Assembly (NCBI GenBank): GCA_017935785.1
Contig: JAGBGU010000010.1
Span: forward strand, 1-64,000
Reading direction: 5' to 3'
Length of the DNA stretch: 64,000 bases
From: Bacteroidaceae bacterium
GTDB lineage: Bacteria > Bacteroidota > Bacteroidia > Bacteroidales > Bacteroidaceae
Positions 33,806-42,454 of the stretch are shown piece by piece. The notes beneath the pieces are model-generated. The model saw nothing but the letters and a program-made list of their open reading frames with translations. It was not told where the DNA came from and searched no databases. How positions within the stretch are numbered: position 1 is the first letter of the stretch; each line of letters begins with the position of its first letter. The translations under genes and the position numbers were made by a program.

Positions 33806-35563
33806 ATGAAAAACACCACTTGCGATTTATACAAGGAAACTGCGCTACTGCTGTGCCATCAATATGAAATTTCCACTCAGCTTATAAATGAGTTGATGGT
33901 CGACTTTCATCTAAATTCAGCAATAGAAATCCTTGGAGAACACACTGACAAGGTTGAAAAAATGGCATTCCTGCTCCGTGCAAAGGAACAGGAATGCTTC
34001 AGTGCAAGTAGGTATGATTCTGTTGTTAAATTGCGAAAAAAGATTATCCAAAAATGGGATGAAGAAAAAATAAATTCTGCATTTGACAAATATTGTCATT
34101 CATCGGGTAAAACCTTAAATCACAAAGCACGGAAACTCTCAGAAATGCGCTGGTCTTGTGGAAAAGCATGGGCGCATATGTTTATGGAGTATTCAGGGAT
34201 TGACAATTATTTTGCCGGTAAACGTATCAATAACGAAAAGAAAAACCAATTTGAGGACATTTTGCCATTTATAAAACTTCCCGAACTTGTAGAATACCAA
34301 ATCAAACTGAAAGAAGCGCTGATAAAAGTAATAAAAGAGAAGGGTAACGAAGCCAAATGTCTTTTAAGCCTTCCTACTGGAGGTGGAAAAACACGCGTTG
34401 CGGTTGAAGCATATATTGAATATCTTCGCCCAAGATTTGCCGAAGGAAAATATTTGATTTGGATAGCACAAAGCGAAGAATTATGCGAACAGGCAATAAA
34501 GACATTCCAAGATATGTGGAAGAACAAGGAATTCACAGAATGCCTGCGCATATATCGCCTTTTCGGTTCTCATAACATGGATGTTGACAGTATGATTGGT
34601 GGTGTGGTAGTGTGCAGCATTAATAAGTTGTACAACAATATAAAAGAGAGTCAAGAAGGTGATGCTTGTCATTACATGATTCAGAACTGCAGCACCTGTA
34701 TCATTGATGAGGCACACCGCGCTGTTACAAAAATGTACAATAAATTCTATGACTACAGCCAAACAGTAAGAGGTGAGCAAATGTTTCCAATATGCGGACT
34801 TACCGCTACCCCAGGACGCAATAATGATACATTGTCATTGACAAGTCATTTCTTGTACAGATTATTCACTCCTGAAGTGCCATCCCAATTTAAGGAAAAT
34901 CCCATATTATATTTCAGAAAAGAAAAATATCTAGCCCTTCCATATCATGTTGAAATTGCAACAGGTCAAGCTTTTGTGTTTTCTGATGAAGACGGAGAAA
35001 AGATAGAAACAGAATGGAAAAAATTGAAAGTTGGTGAAAAAACCTCTCCAGAACTGCAAGAACTTATGCAAGAGCTTATAGGTAATGGATGCAAAAAATT
35101 AGCAGATAATGTAAAGAGAAACAAGTTAATACTCGACACGTTGTTGTCTCTTCCAGATAATGCAAAAGTGCTTGTATATGCTTGTACTGTTGCACACGCA
35201 GAACTGATAAACAGTCTTCTCATAGCAAAAGGTAAACAATCGGCAGTTATTACAGGAAATACACCACGATATAAACGACATGCTTATATTGATAAGTTTA
35301 AAAGCGATGAATTGCAATTCATCATTAACCATAGTGTGCTAACAACAGGTTTTGATGCGCCCAAGACAGATCACATCGTTCTATGTCGCCCAACATTCAG
35401 TGATATATTATATGAACAGATTGTAGGTCGTGGTTTACGAGGCCCTCGATTTGGCGGTACTGAGACCTGTAAGATAATAGATTTCTGCGACACTTGTGAA
35501 CGGTTTGGAGACCAACAATCCTATAAGAGATTTGAAACTTTCTGGTTCCAAACTTCCGATTAG
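33806..35563 (+). CDS. DEAD/DEAH-box helicase of the SSL2/HsdR-like type
   Basis: 585 residues. A helical N-terminus of about 165 residues with no recognised domain precedes a two-lobed superfamily 2 helicase: Walker A LPTGGGKTRV (189-198), DEAH (301-304), LTATPGR (332-338), then lobe 2 with TGFDAPKTD and motif VI QIVGRGLRGP near residue 556. A Cys-containing end (IIDFCDTCERFG) follows, as in many restriction-type helicases. No nuclease or methylase domain is in the protein or beside it. Low GC (about 37% in a counted line) and island context suggest transfer; a defence role is possible but unproven. Confidence 0.8.
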   Translation: MKNTTCDLYKETALLLCHQYEISTQLINELMVDFHLNSAIEILGEHTDKVEKMAFLLRAKEQECFSASRYDSVVKLRKKIIQKWDEEKINSAFDKYCHSSGKTLNHKARKLSEMRWSCGKAWAHMFMEYSGIDNYFAGKRINNEKKNQFEDILPFIKLPELVEYQIKLKEALIKVIKEKGNEAKCLLSLPTGGGKTRVAVEAYIEYLRPRFAEGKYLIWIAQSEELCEQAIKTFQDMWKNKEFTECLRIYRLFGSHNMDVDSMIGGVVVCSINKLYNNIKESQEGDACHYMIQNCSTCIIDEAHRAVTKMYNKFYDYSQTVRGEQMFPICGLTATPGRNNDTLSLTSHFLYRLFTPEVPSQFKENPILYFRKEKYLALPYHVEIATGQAFVFSDEDGEKIETEWKKLKVGEKTSPELQELMQELIGNGCKKLADNVKRNKLILDTLLSLPDNAKVLVYACTVAHAELINSLLIAKGKQSAVITGNTPRYKRHAYIDKFKSDELQFIINHSVLTTGFDAPKTDHIVLCRPTFSDILYEQIVGRGLRGPRFGGTETCKIIDFCDTCERFGDQQSYKRFETFWFQTSD

Positions 35564-35864
35564 CTCCAGGTCTGCTCACGACACTAAAGGCTGTTGGAAA
35601 ACGTTACAATCTACTCCCTAACAACACTGCCATTACTCTTTTCGCTGACTATTGAGCCTTTGGCGGGAAGGGTAGGGAGGTTGTTGCGGTCGTACAAGTT
35701 TCCGACACTGTGTTCTTTTTTTTGAAGGCCGAGTGTGGCGCCGTCGTATTATGCCGCCCAACATTCAGTGTCTTTCGCGCCAGGGCTTCGTCTCCCCCCC
35801 AAAAAAAACGGGTTGTTTGTGCAAATACAAATCATAAATAAGATTCTTTCTGAAATCTTTTAGT
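35564..35864. other. Intergenic stretch with a helicase-like scrap
   Basis: No intact gene. A 20-base segment at 35751-35770 repeats 35383-35402 of the helicase gene with one mismatch, in the same reading frame (LCRPTFS). On the minus strand a stretch (about 35590-35740) stays open and reads like the end of a protein (NLYDRNNLPTLPAKG, ending near VVRE), but no start or motif supports a gene. It may be a junction of rearranged fragments. Confidence 0.45.
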
Positions 35865-35872
35865 TAATTTTG
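35865..35872 (+). promoter_or_regulatory. -7 element for the GH2 gene
   Basis: TAATTTTG, 32 bases upstream of the ATG; no clear -33 box. Confidence 0.45.
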
Positions 35873-35904
35873 CCTTACGAATCACGTTTTTTACTGCAAT
35901 TATA

Positions 35905-38316
35905 ATGAATATAAGGAGAGCTCTATTTGCGTTGTTTATGATTTTGTGTGGTGGTATGTCCGTTCATGCACGCAATGTCGTTAGTCTGAATTTTGGATGG
36001 AAATTTCATGCCGGAGACCTTAATGACGCACAGCAAGTGCAATTGGACGACCGGGGGTGGACCATGATAAACCTTCCGCACGACTTTCAGATACACCAGC
36101 CATGGATTGCTCCGGAGAAGAGTGAGAAGGCTGACAACAGCGACATGGCAAGTAATGTGAAAAGCAGGCTCAGCGCGCGGGCGTTCAAGGAGATGGGCAT
36201 TGGCTGGTACCGCAGGCATCTTGTGGCTGACTCTTTGTGGAAGGGCAAACGGGTGATTCTCGACTTTGAGGGTATAATGCTTGTGGGCGATGTGTATTTT
36301 AACGGAGAATACATCGGCGGCACGGATTACGGCTATTTGGGCTTTGAACTTGACATTACTGACCGTCTCAAATTCGGAACAGAAAATATTATAGCGGTAA
36401 AGGCGAATACCATGAACAGCGACAATTCGAGATGGTATACCGGGGGCGGACTTTATCGCGACGTAAACCTGATTGTTACGGATGACAAACAATATTTTAC
36501 ACGCCATCCGTTACACATTACAACGCCGATTGTCCGCAAAGATGGGGCAGTGGTGGTGCTCAAGGCGGAAACGACGTGCCATCTCAATGTCAGTTCCCAG
36601 AAGGTAAAGACGGTCATAAGAAATGAATCGGGGGATATAGTTTATTCAAACACCAAGGACATACCATTCCGCAGAAACCAACGCACCAATGAATACGTTA
36701 TAGACAGCATTGCGCTGGAGAATCCTATGTTGTGGAGTTGCGAACATCCGCATCTTTACCGGGCGGAACTTACCTTGTACAGACCCGACGGCTGTCGGGC
36801 GGACAGTATCAGCCAACACTTTGGTATAAGAAAGATTGAGTTCTCTCCGGATTTTGGTTTCAGACTGAATGGAGAAAAGGTGGTACTCAAGGGTGTGGCC
36901 AATCACCATACGCTTGGCGCTTTGGGGGCTGCGGCATATCCCCGTGCCATAGAAAAGCGCATACAGCTGCTTAAGGAGTTTGGTGTGAACCATATCCGGA
37001 CCTCGCATAATCCGTACAGCGCTTCGTTTATGGATTTGTGTGACAAATATGGTATATTGGTCGTAGACGAACTGTATGACAAATGGCTGACCAAGTTTGC
37101 AGGTGGAAGGCGCGATTGGGTAAACCTTTGGCAATATGACATACCCGAATTCATTCGTCGTGACAGGAATCATCCCTGTGTGGTGATGTGGAGTTTGGGC
37201 AATGAATTGCAGCAATACTGGAATCTGCCCTATGCGGACTGGGGCGTAACGCCTTACCGACTTCAGCGCGAACTGCTGCGACGTTATGACCAGGAACGCC
37301 CTGTTACCGTTGCCATGCATCCCCGTTACAGACATCAGGATACTGATTCTTTGCCTGCGCCTCTTGTGCATGAAACCGACATTGCTTCTTACAATTACCG
37401 TTACATGTATTTCCCCGGAGACAGCAGGCGTTTTCCCAATATGATTTTTTACCAAAGCGAGGCTACGGCATCCGGTATGGGGCCCAATTATTACGAAATG
37501 GATTTGGACAAAGTGGTAGGGCTTGCCTATTGGGGCGCCATTGACTACTTGGGCGAATCTCAGGGATGGCCGGCAAAAGGATGGGCAAACGGCTCTTTTG
37601 ACATTTCGTTGGAACCAAAACCTTCCGCTTATTTGCTGAAGAGCATCTTCAAACCAGACGAACCTGTTGTACACATAGGTATTGTGGAAAAAAACAGCAA
37701 TTCTATGTGGAACGATGTTATGGTTGGTACACAAACCATGTCTGACCACTGGAATTTCAAACCGGGCAGTTCGCTTTCTTTGTGGACTTATACAAATGCG
37801 GATGAGGTGGAACTTGTGCTGAACGGAAAGACCATAGGACGCAAGACGAATGACAAAGCCAATCCCAAAAACAGAAACAAGATAAAATGGGATAAAGTAA
37901 AATATGAGGAAGGTTATCTGGAAGCGATAGCCAGAAATAACGGTAAGGTGGTTGCACGCCATAAGATTGAGACTGTCGGCAAGGCGGTAAGACTGACATC
38001 AGCATCAGATAATGCCAATTGGAAGGCAGATGGCACGGATTTGCAGCATATACGGTTTACTGCAGTTGACCGCAAAGGCCGTCGCGTACAAGGCGCAAAT
38101 CAGTTGATGACCTTTGAAGTGGAAGGGCCGGCAGAAATTGTGGGTGTTATCAACGGTGATATAGCGAGCCACGAAATGACGGTCGGGAACAGAAGAAGTT
38201 TGTTTAAGGGAGCGGCTACTGTTATCCTGCGTTCAAGCGGAATACCGGGTAAAGTGAAATTAAAAGTCAGTGCTGACGGTCTTCAATGTAAGGATGTAGA
38301 ATTGATTACACAATAG
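35905..38316 (+). CDS. GH2 beta-galactosidase-like enzyme, exported
   Basis: 803 residues with a signal peptide (cleavage near VHA-R, residue 22). Domains in order: GH2 sugar-binding (about 25-190), Ig-like (195-305), TIM barrel (310-590) with acid/base Glu434 (SLGNE) and nucleophile Glu519 (FYQSE), then a DUF4982-like beta domain (about 615-690) and a C-terminal Ig-like GH2 domain. Such enzymes hydrolyse terminal beta-galactosides or related sugars in the periplasm. Its last codons and 3' flank are partly repeated at 41447-41509, on the far side of the inserted cassette. Confidence 0.88.
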   Translation: MNIRRALFALFMILCGGMSVHARNVVSLNFGWKFHAGDLNDAQQVQLDDRGWTMINLPHDFQIHQPWIAPEKSEKADNSDMASNVKSRLSARAFKEMGIGWYRRHLVADSLWKGKRVILDFEGIMLVGDVYFNGEYIGGTDYGYLGFELDITDRLKFGTENIIAVKANTMNSDNSRWYTGGGLYRDVNLIVTDDKQYFTRHPLHITTPIVRKDGAVVVLKAETTCHLNVSSQKVKTVIRNESGDIVYSNTKDIPFRRNQRTNEYVIDSIALENPMLWSCEHPHLYRAELTLYRPDGCRADSISQHFGIRKIEFSPDFGFRLNGEKVVLKGVANHHTLGALGAAAYPRAIEKRIQLLKEFGVNHIRTSHNPYSASFMDLCDKYGILVVDELYDKWLTKFAGGRRDWVNLWQYDIPEFIRRDRNHPCVVMWSLGNELQQYWNLPYADWGVTPYRLQRELLRRYDQERPVTVAMHPRYRHQDTDSLPAPLVHETDIASYNYRYMYFPGDSRRFPNMIFYQSEATASGMGPNYYEMDLDKVVGLAYWGAIDYLGESQGWPAKGWANGSFDISLEPKPSAYLLKSIFKPDEPVVHIGIVEKNSNSMWNDVMVGTQTMSDHWNFKPGSSLSLWTYTNADEVELVLNGKTIGRKTNDKANPKNRNKIKWDKVKYEEGYLEAIARNNGKVVARHKIETVGKAVRLTSASDNANWKADGTDLQHIRFTAVDRKGRRVQGANQLMTFEVEGPAEIVGVINGDIASHEMTVGNRRSLFKGAATVILRSSGIPGKVKLKVSADGLQCKDVELITQ

Positions 38317-38336
38317 GAGAAGGTTATTTGCGCAAA
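38259..38336 (+). repeat. Direct repeat, left copy, at the GH2 3' end
   Basis: Covers the last 19 codons of the GH2 gene, its stop, and 20 bases beyond, ending GCGCAAA. The right copy is 41447-41509. Left copy is 15 bases longer in the middle and keeps the GH2 frame; the last ~30 bases of both copies are identical. Confidence 0.88.
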
Positions 38337-38491
38337 CCTCAAAAGAAGTATCCGGGCATTTTGACAAAAACATAATTGGCATTTCCGGCATAAACCACCT
38401 TGAAATAAATAATTTCTGTTAAAAAAGCACAAGAAACATTAAAGGTGCAAATATTTTCCACGAGAAACTTTTATGGTTGAAAAATATGTAT

Positions 38492-38499
38492 TACATTTG
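38492..38499 (+). promoter_or_regulatory. -7 element of the CoA-disulfide-reductase/marR cassette
   Basis: TACATTTG, 62 bases upstream of the start codon; a TTTT 19 bases upstream could serve as a weak -33 box. Confidence 0.55.
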
Positions 38500-38504
38500 C
38501 AATA

Positions 38505-38519
38505 GTTTCCAATGGAAAC
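38505..38519. promoter_or_regulatory. Likely MarR operator
   Basis: A 15-bp palindrome, GTTTCCA-A-TGGAAAC, starting 5 bases after the -7 box and so covering the predicted transcription start. MarR-family repressors bind palindromes of this size, and a marR gene ends this two-gene unit, so autoregulation is a direct inference. Confidence 0.6.
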
Positions 38520-38561
38520 ATTATAAAAGCATATAAACAACATAAAAGACACAACAAAAAT

Positions 38562-41024
38562 ATGAAAGCAAATTCAGTACCTAAGTATCTTATAGTGGGC
38601 GGAGTAGCCGGAGGAGCTACTAGCGCAGCCCGTATCCGTAGAAACACTGAGCAAGCGGAAATTATACTGTTTGAAAAAGGCGAACACATCTCGTATGCCA
38701 ATTGCGGACTTCCTTATTACATCGGTGGTGTGATTGAAGAACGCGAGAGGCTATTCTTGCAAACTCCCGAGGCGTTTGGCCAACGATTTGCCATTGATGT
38801 GCGCACTCGTAGTGAAGTTACCAGTATTGATTTAAAAAACAAGACCGTAGAAGTGCGTACAAGCGACGGACGCGAATATACCGAGTCTTACGACAAACTG
38901 CTGCTTTCTCCAGGCGCCTCTCCCGTTTGTCCGCCCCTTCCAGGCATCGATAGCGAAGGCATCTTTACGCTCCGCAATGTGGCTGATACCGACCGCATCA
39001 AACAATATATGCAAAACCATCCAGTAAGGCGCGCCGTGATTGTAGGCGGAGGATTCATCGGGTTGGAAATGGCAGAAAACTTGCAACATGCAGGTGCGCA
39101 GGTATCCGTGGTGGAAATGGCGAACCAAGTGATGGGTCCTATCGACTATTCCATGGCTTCGTTCGTTCACCAGCACCTCCAGGAAAAGGGAGTTCAGCTT
39201 TATCTGGGGCAGGCTGTTGAATCATTTACTCATGAAGACGGCCATCTTACCGTTAATTTCCGGTCGGGCATTCAATTGGAGGCCGATTTGGTATTGCTCA
39301 GCATTGGCGTTCGTGCCGAAACGCGATTGGCGCAAGAAGCGGGATTGAAACTGGGAGAAATGCGGGGCATCCATGTCAATGAATACCTGCAGACCTCTGA
39401 CGAGTCTGTCTATGCCGTAGGTGATGCCATCGAGTTTCCGCATCCCCTCACGGGTAAACCTTGGCTCAACTTTCTGGCCGGACCAGCCAACCGTCAAGCA
39501 CGCATTGTGGCCGACAACATGGTCTTTGGTAACACTCAAACCTACGAAGGCTCCATCGGCACATCCATAGCCAAAGTGTTCGATATCACGGTGGCATCTA
39601 CCGGTCTGCCGGCAAAGCGACTGAAACAGATGGAGATTCCGTACCTCTCGGCCACCATTCATTCTGGCTCACACGCGGGTTATTATCCCGGTGCTTTACA
39701 GATGACCATCAAGATTACCTTCTCGCCTAAAGACGGCAAATTGTTTGGTGCACAAATTGTGGGTTACGACGGAGTAGACAAGCGTATCGACCAGTATGCA
39801 CTTGCCATCAAGAACGGTGCAACTGTATCGCAGCTCACCCAATTGGAGCATGCCTATGCGCCCCCATTCTCCTCTGCTAAGGACCCCGTTGCCATCAGCG
39901 GTTATGTGGCCGGTAATATATTAAGCGGAAGAATGAAGCCACTCTATTGGAGAGAATTGCAACAAACTGATGTCAGCAAAGTTACATTGGTAGATGTACG
40001 CACAGCTGATGAAGCCTCTTTGGGCAGCCTACCCGGAGCCATCAACATCCCGTTGGACGATTTGCGTGCCCGGATGAATGAGATTCCGACCGACCGCCCT
40101 GTATACTTATTTTGCGGAGTAGGTCTGCGCGGGTACCTTGCTTCGAACATTTTGAAAGGACACGGCTATACCGATGTGCGCAACCTCATCGGCGGTTTGA
40201 AACTCTATGAATCGGCTGTTAAGGAGGTGCTGCCGCCAGAAGAAGGCTCTGTCAATGCTACCATCCCGGGCGTGTCATCCGCACCGTCTTCCCATGTCAT
40301 CCATGTAGACGCATGCGGCATCCAGTGTCCGGGTCCCATCCTCAAACTGAAGAAATGCATGGAAACGCTTCAACCTGGCCAACGTCTGGAAGTACGCGCC
40401 ACTGATGCCGGCTTTCCCCGCGATGCAGAATCATGGTGCAGAACTACTGGCAATCAGTTCATAGAGAAGCGTTCGGAAGGCGGTATGTATTATGCTGTCA
40501 TCGAAAAGTCACTCCCCGGTGTGCCCTCCAAAGCGGGTACGTCAGTGTCCGAAGAAAAAGGCAAAACACTGATTCTCTTCAGTGACAATCTTGACAAAAC
40601 TTTAGCTACCTTTGTACTCGCAAACGGAGCAGCTGCTACCGGTAAGAAAGTATCCATCTTCTTCACCTTCTGGGGATTGAACGCGATTAAGAAAACAGAC
40701 AAGCCCCGTGTAAAGAAAGACATATGGGGACGGATGTTCGGATGGATGCTCCCCTCCGATTCTACCAAACTCGCCCTTTCGCAGATGAATATGCTGGGTA
40801 TTGGTGCCAGGATGATGCGCTACCTGATGAAGCGGAAAGGGGTGGATTCATTGGAAACCCTCCGCCAGCAAGCCATTGATAACGGAGTGGAATTCATTGC
40901 TTGCCAAATGTCGATGGACGTGATGGGCGTGAAGCGGGAAGAGTTGTTGGATGAAGTAACAGTAGGCGGAGTGGCTACTTACATGGAAAGAGCCGAACAA
41001 GCCAATGTAAATTTGTTTATCTGA
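38562..41024 (+). CDS. Four-domain CoA-disulfide-reductase/rhodanese/TusA/DsrE fusion
   Basis: 820 residues. Residues 1-450: FAD/NAD(P)H disulfide oxidoreductase of the CoA-disulfide reductase group, with GGVAGG near the start and the single redox Cys48 in YANCGLPY. Residues 465-560: rhodanese with active-site Cys518 (FCGVGLRG). Residues 578-650: TusA with CGIQCPGP (Cys585, Cys589). Residues 668-820: DsrE/F-like domain with Cys781. All sulfur-carrying cysteines are kept, so one chain could reduce a persulfide or polysulfide and relay sulfane sulfur. Cytoplasmic. The marR gene starts 5 bases later. Confidence 0.9.
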   Translation: MKANSVPKYLIVGGVAGGATSAARIRRNTEQAEIILFEKGEHISYANCGLPYYIGGVIEERERLFLQTPEAFGQRFAIDVRTRSEVTSIDLKNKTVEVRTSDGREYTESYDKLLLSPGASPVCPPLPGIDSEGIFTLRNVADTDRIKQYMQNHPVRRAVIVGGGFIGLEMAENLQHAGAQVSVVEMANQVMGPIDYSMASFVHQHLQEKGVQLYLGQAVESFTHEDGHLTVNFRSGIQLEADLVLLSIGVRAETRLAQEAGLKLGEMRGIHVNEYLQTSDESVYAVGDAIEFPHPLTGKPWLNFLAGPANRQARIVADNMVFGNTQTYEGSIGTSIAKVFDITVASTGLPAKRLKQMEIPYLSATIHSGSHAGYYPGALQMTIKITFSPKDGKLFGAQIVGYDGVDKRIDQYALAIKNGATVSQLTQLEHAYAPPFSSAKDPVAISGYVAGNILSGRMKPLYWRELQQTDVSKVTLVDVRTADEASLGSLPGAINIPLDDLRARMNEIPTDRPVYLFCGVGLRGYLASNILKGHGYTDVRNLIGGLKLYESAVKEVLPPEEGSVNATIPGVSSAPSSHVIHVDACGIQCPGPILKLKKCMETLQPGQRLEVRATDAGFPRDAESWCRTTGNQFIEKRSEGGMYYAVIEKSLPGVPSKAGTSVSEEKGKTLILFSDNLDKTLATFVLANGAAATGKKVSIFFTFWGLNAIKKTDKPRVKKDIWGRMFGWMLPSDSTKLALSQMNMLGIGARMMRYLMKRKGVDSLETLRQQAIDNGVEFIACQMSMDVMGVKREELLDEVTVGGVATYMERAEQANVNLFI

Positions 41025-41029
41025 GAAAA

Positions 41030-41416
41030 ATGGAAAAGATAACCTGTATATGTGTCATGAGGGAGCTGATGAAAGCTCTCTCTGACTTTGAAACCCAATT
41101 GATGGAGAACCATGGCGTTACATTGAACGAAGCCATGACCTTGTGTGCGGTGGGAGACGAATGTATTACCGCCTCTGTCATCTCAGAGCGTACCGGCCTT
41201 CGCCCCTCGCATACCTCCAAGGTGGTCAGTTCTTTGGAAAGCAAGAAGTACGTTATTCGTAAGTTAGGCAAACAGGACAAGCGGCAGATGTACTTGTCGC
41301 TGAGTACACGGGGAAAAGAATGCTTGTCGCGAATAAAAGTCCACGCTTTCGACATTCCCCCCATGCTGCAGCCCATATTGCAGGAGTATCAGCAGAGTAA
41401 GGTTGAAGGGCTGTAA
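41030..41416 (+). CDS. MarR-family transcriptional regulator
   Basis: 128 residues with the MarR winged helix: helices around ECITASVISERTGLRPSHTSKVVSSL (about 45-70), then wing KLGKQDKRQMYLSLSTRGKE. An N-terminal Cys pair (C6, C8) and Cys at 35/43 could sense thiol state, as in some MarR proteins, though this is inference. It starts 5 bases after the sulfur-transfer fusion gene and probably represses both through the palindrome at 38505-38519. Confidence 0.85.
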   Translation: MEKITCICVMRELMKALSDFETQLMENHGVTLNEAMTLCAVGDECITASVISERTGLRPSHTSKVVSSLESKKYVIRKLGKQDKRQMYLSLSTRGKECLSRIKVHAFDIPPMLQPILQEYQQSKVEGL

Positions 41417-41446
41417 GGCCGCTTGCAATCCTTCCAACCTCATTAC

Positions 41447-41509
41447 ATTAAAAGTCTGTACTGACGGTCTTGAATTTATTACACAATAGGAGAAGGTTAT
41501 TTGCGCAAA
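41447..41509 (+). repeat. Direct repeat, right copy, with a GH2 tail remnant
   Basis: Resembles the end of the GH2 gene: it can be read LKVCTDGLEFITQ-stop against LKVSADGLQCKDVELITQ-stop, i.e. a few substitutions and a 15-base in-frame deletion. The last ~30 bases equal those at 38307-38336 and include the last codons (LRK-stop) of the convergent glycosyltransferase gene. Confidence 0.88.
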
Positions 41510-42381
41510 TGACAGTAGTAGGCCAGCTTATAGAACTGGAACATGGCGACAGAAGGATTTCGGCCCGTTAAATGCCGGACCAGCAAAGGGCGCATCACGG
41601 GGAACAGAAGTCTTAATATGGCATCGGCCTTGAATCGTTTCAGCCGTTCATAGTGCTGCAACAGACGGGAGTGGCTGCCCATTCTGTCTTTCAGTTGGTG
41701 AAGGCTGTGTAACGCTTCTTCCGTTTTGGACAGAAATTTATGGTTGTCCTCAAGGTAGCCGTTTATAAGAGGGTTGTCAATATGGATGATGCTTACTCCG
41801 TCTTGCTCTAATTCGTATCCCAGAAGCGTGTCTTCATATCCGTATAATGTTATGGACTCGTCAAAAGGATGCCGTAGCGCCACTTCCCGAGGCATCATAA
41901 AATTGAAGGTGCGCAGATTGGCATACGGATGCCTGTTCCTCCGTTCCGCCGTGAATGCCGGTTCCATAGTTTTTTCATAGCGGTATCTAAGGCATGCCGA
42001 GGGAGAATTATTTTCCTCGGCATGTAAAATTCCACCGCATATTACAGCGTTCTTTCCGGTCTCTTCCAAATAGAGCCTGACAAAGCCGTCGCTGCACACC
42101 TCTGCATCGCTGTCAATAAAGAGCAGGAATTGGCCGTGCGAATGTTTGACGAGCCAGTTGCGTATCCATGAGCGTCCGTGATTTTCTCCTATCTCATGAA
42201 AGACAGAGTGGGGGATTGCGTTTATCTTTCTGTTTTCATTAATGCAGGATAAGTTGTCCGAGCCGTCGTCAGCTACTATTATTTCATATTCTATATTACA
42301 TTTGTCTGCTTGCTGTTGAAGGGCGGCAACAAGTGCTGTGCAGCGATAATTGTATACAGGTATGAGAATTGAGAGTATCAT
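41497..42381 (-). CDS. Family 2 glycosyltransferase
   Basis: 294 residues, GT-A fold. ILIPVYN at the start, VADDGS (nucleotide-binding Asp), a DSDAEV metal motif near residue 95, and GYEDTLLGYEL, the E-D acceptor-side motif near residue 182. It transfers a sugar from a nucleotide donor to a surface glycan or lipid; the last ~50 residues are basic/hydrophobic and may touch the membrane. Its -7 box ends 4 bases before the ATG. The last four codons are duplicated at the left repeat near 38330. Confidence 0.87.
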   Translation of the reverse strand: MILSILIPVYNYRCTALVAALQQQADKCNIEYEIIVADDGSDNLSCINENRKINAIPHSVFHEIGENHGRSWIRNWLVKHSHGQFLLFIDSDAEVCSDGFVRLYLEETGKNAVICGGILHAEENNSPSACLRYRYEKTMEPAFTAERRNRHPYANLRTFNFMMPREVALRHPFDESITLYGYEDTLLGYELEQDGVSIIHIDNPLINGYLEDNHKFLSKTEEALHSLHQLKDRMGSHSRLLQHYERLKRFKADAILRLLFPVMRPLLVRHLTGRNPSVAMFQFYKLAYYCHLRK

Positions 42382-42385
42382 GCTG

Positions 42386-42393
42386 CAAATTTA
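42386..42393 (-). promoter_or_regulatory. -7 element of the glycosyltransferase gene
   Basis: TAAATTTG on the minus strand, only 4 bases before the ATG; implies a leaderless transcript. Confidence 0.55.
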
Positions 42394-42438
42394 GCGCATT
42401 TTTTATAGAAATCTTACTCAAGGATGATTTTTTTTTTA

Positions 42439-42446
42439 TATTTTTG
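42439..42446 (+). promoter_or_regulatory. -7 element of rarA
   Basis: TATTTTTG, 8 bases before the rarA ATG; implies a leaderless or nearly leaderless transcript. Confidence 0.5.
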
Positions 42447-42454
42447 TACTCGTT

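Noticed and set aside
36646..37962. 438-residue open frame antisense to the GH2 gene
   Set aside because: Mirror of a well-supported GH2 gene; composition is typical of shadow frames.
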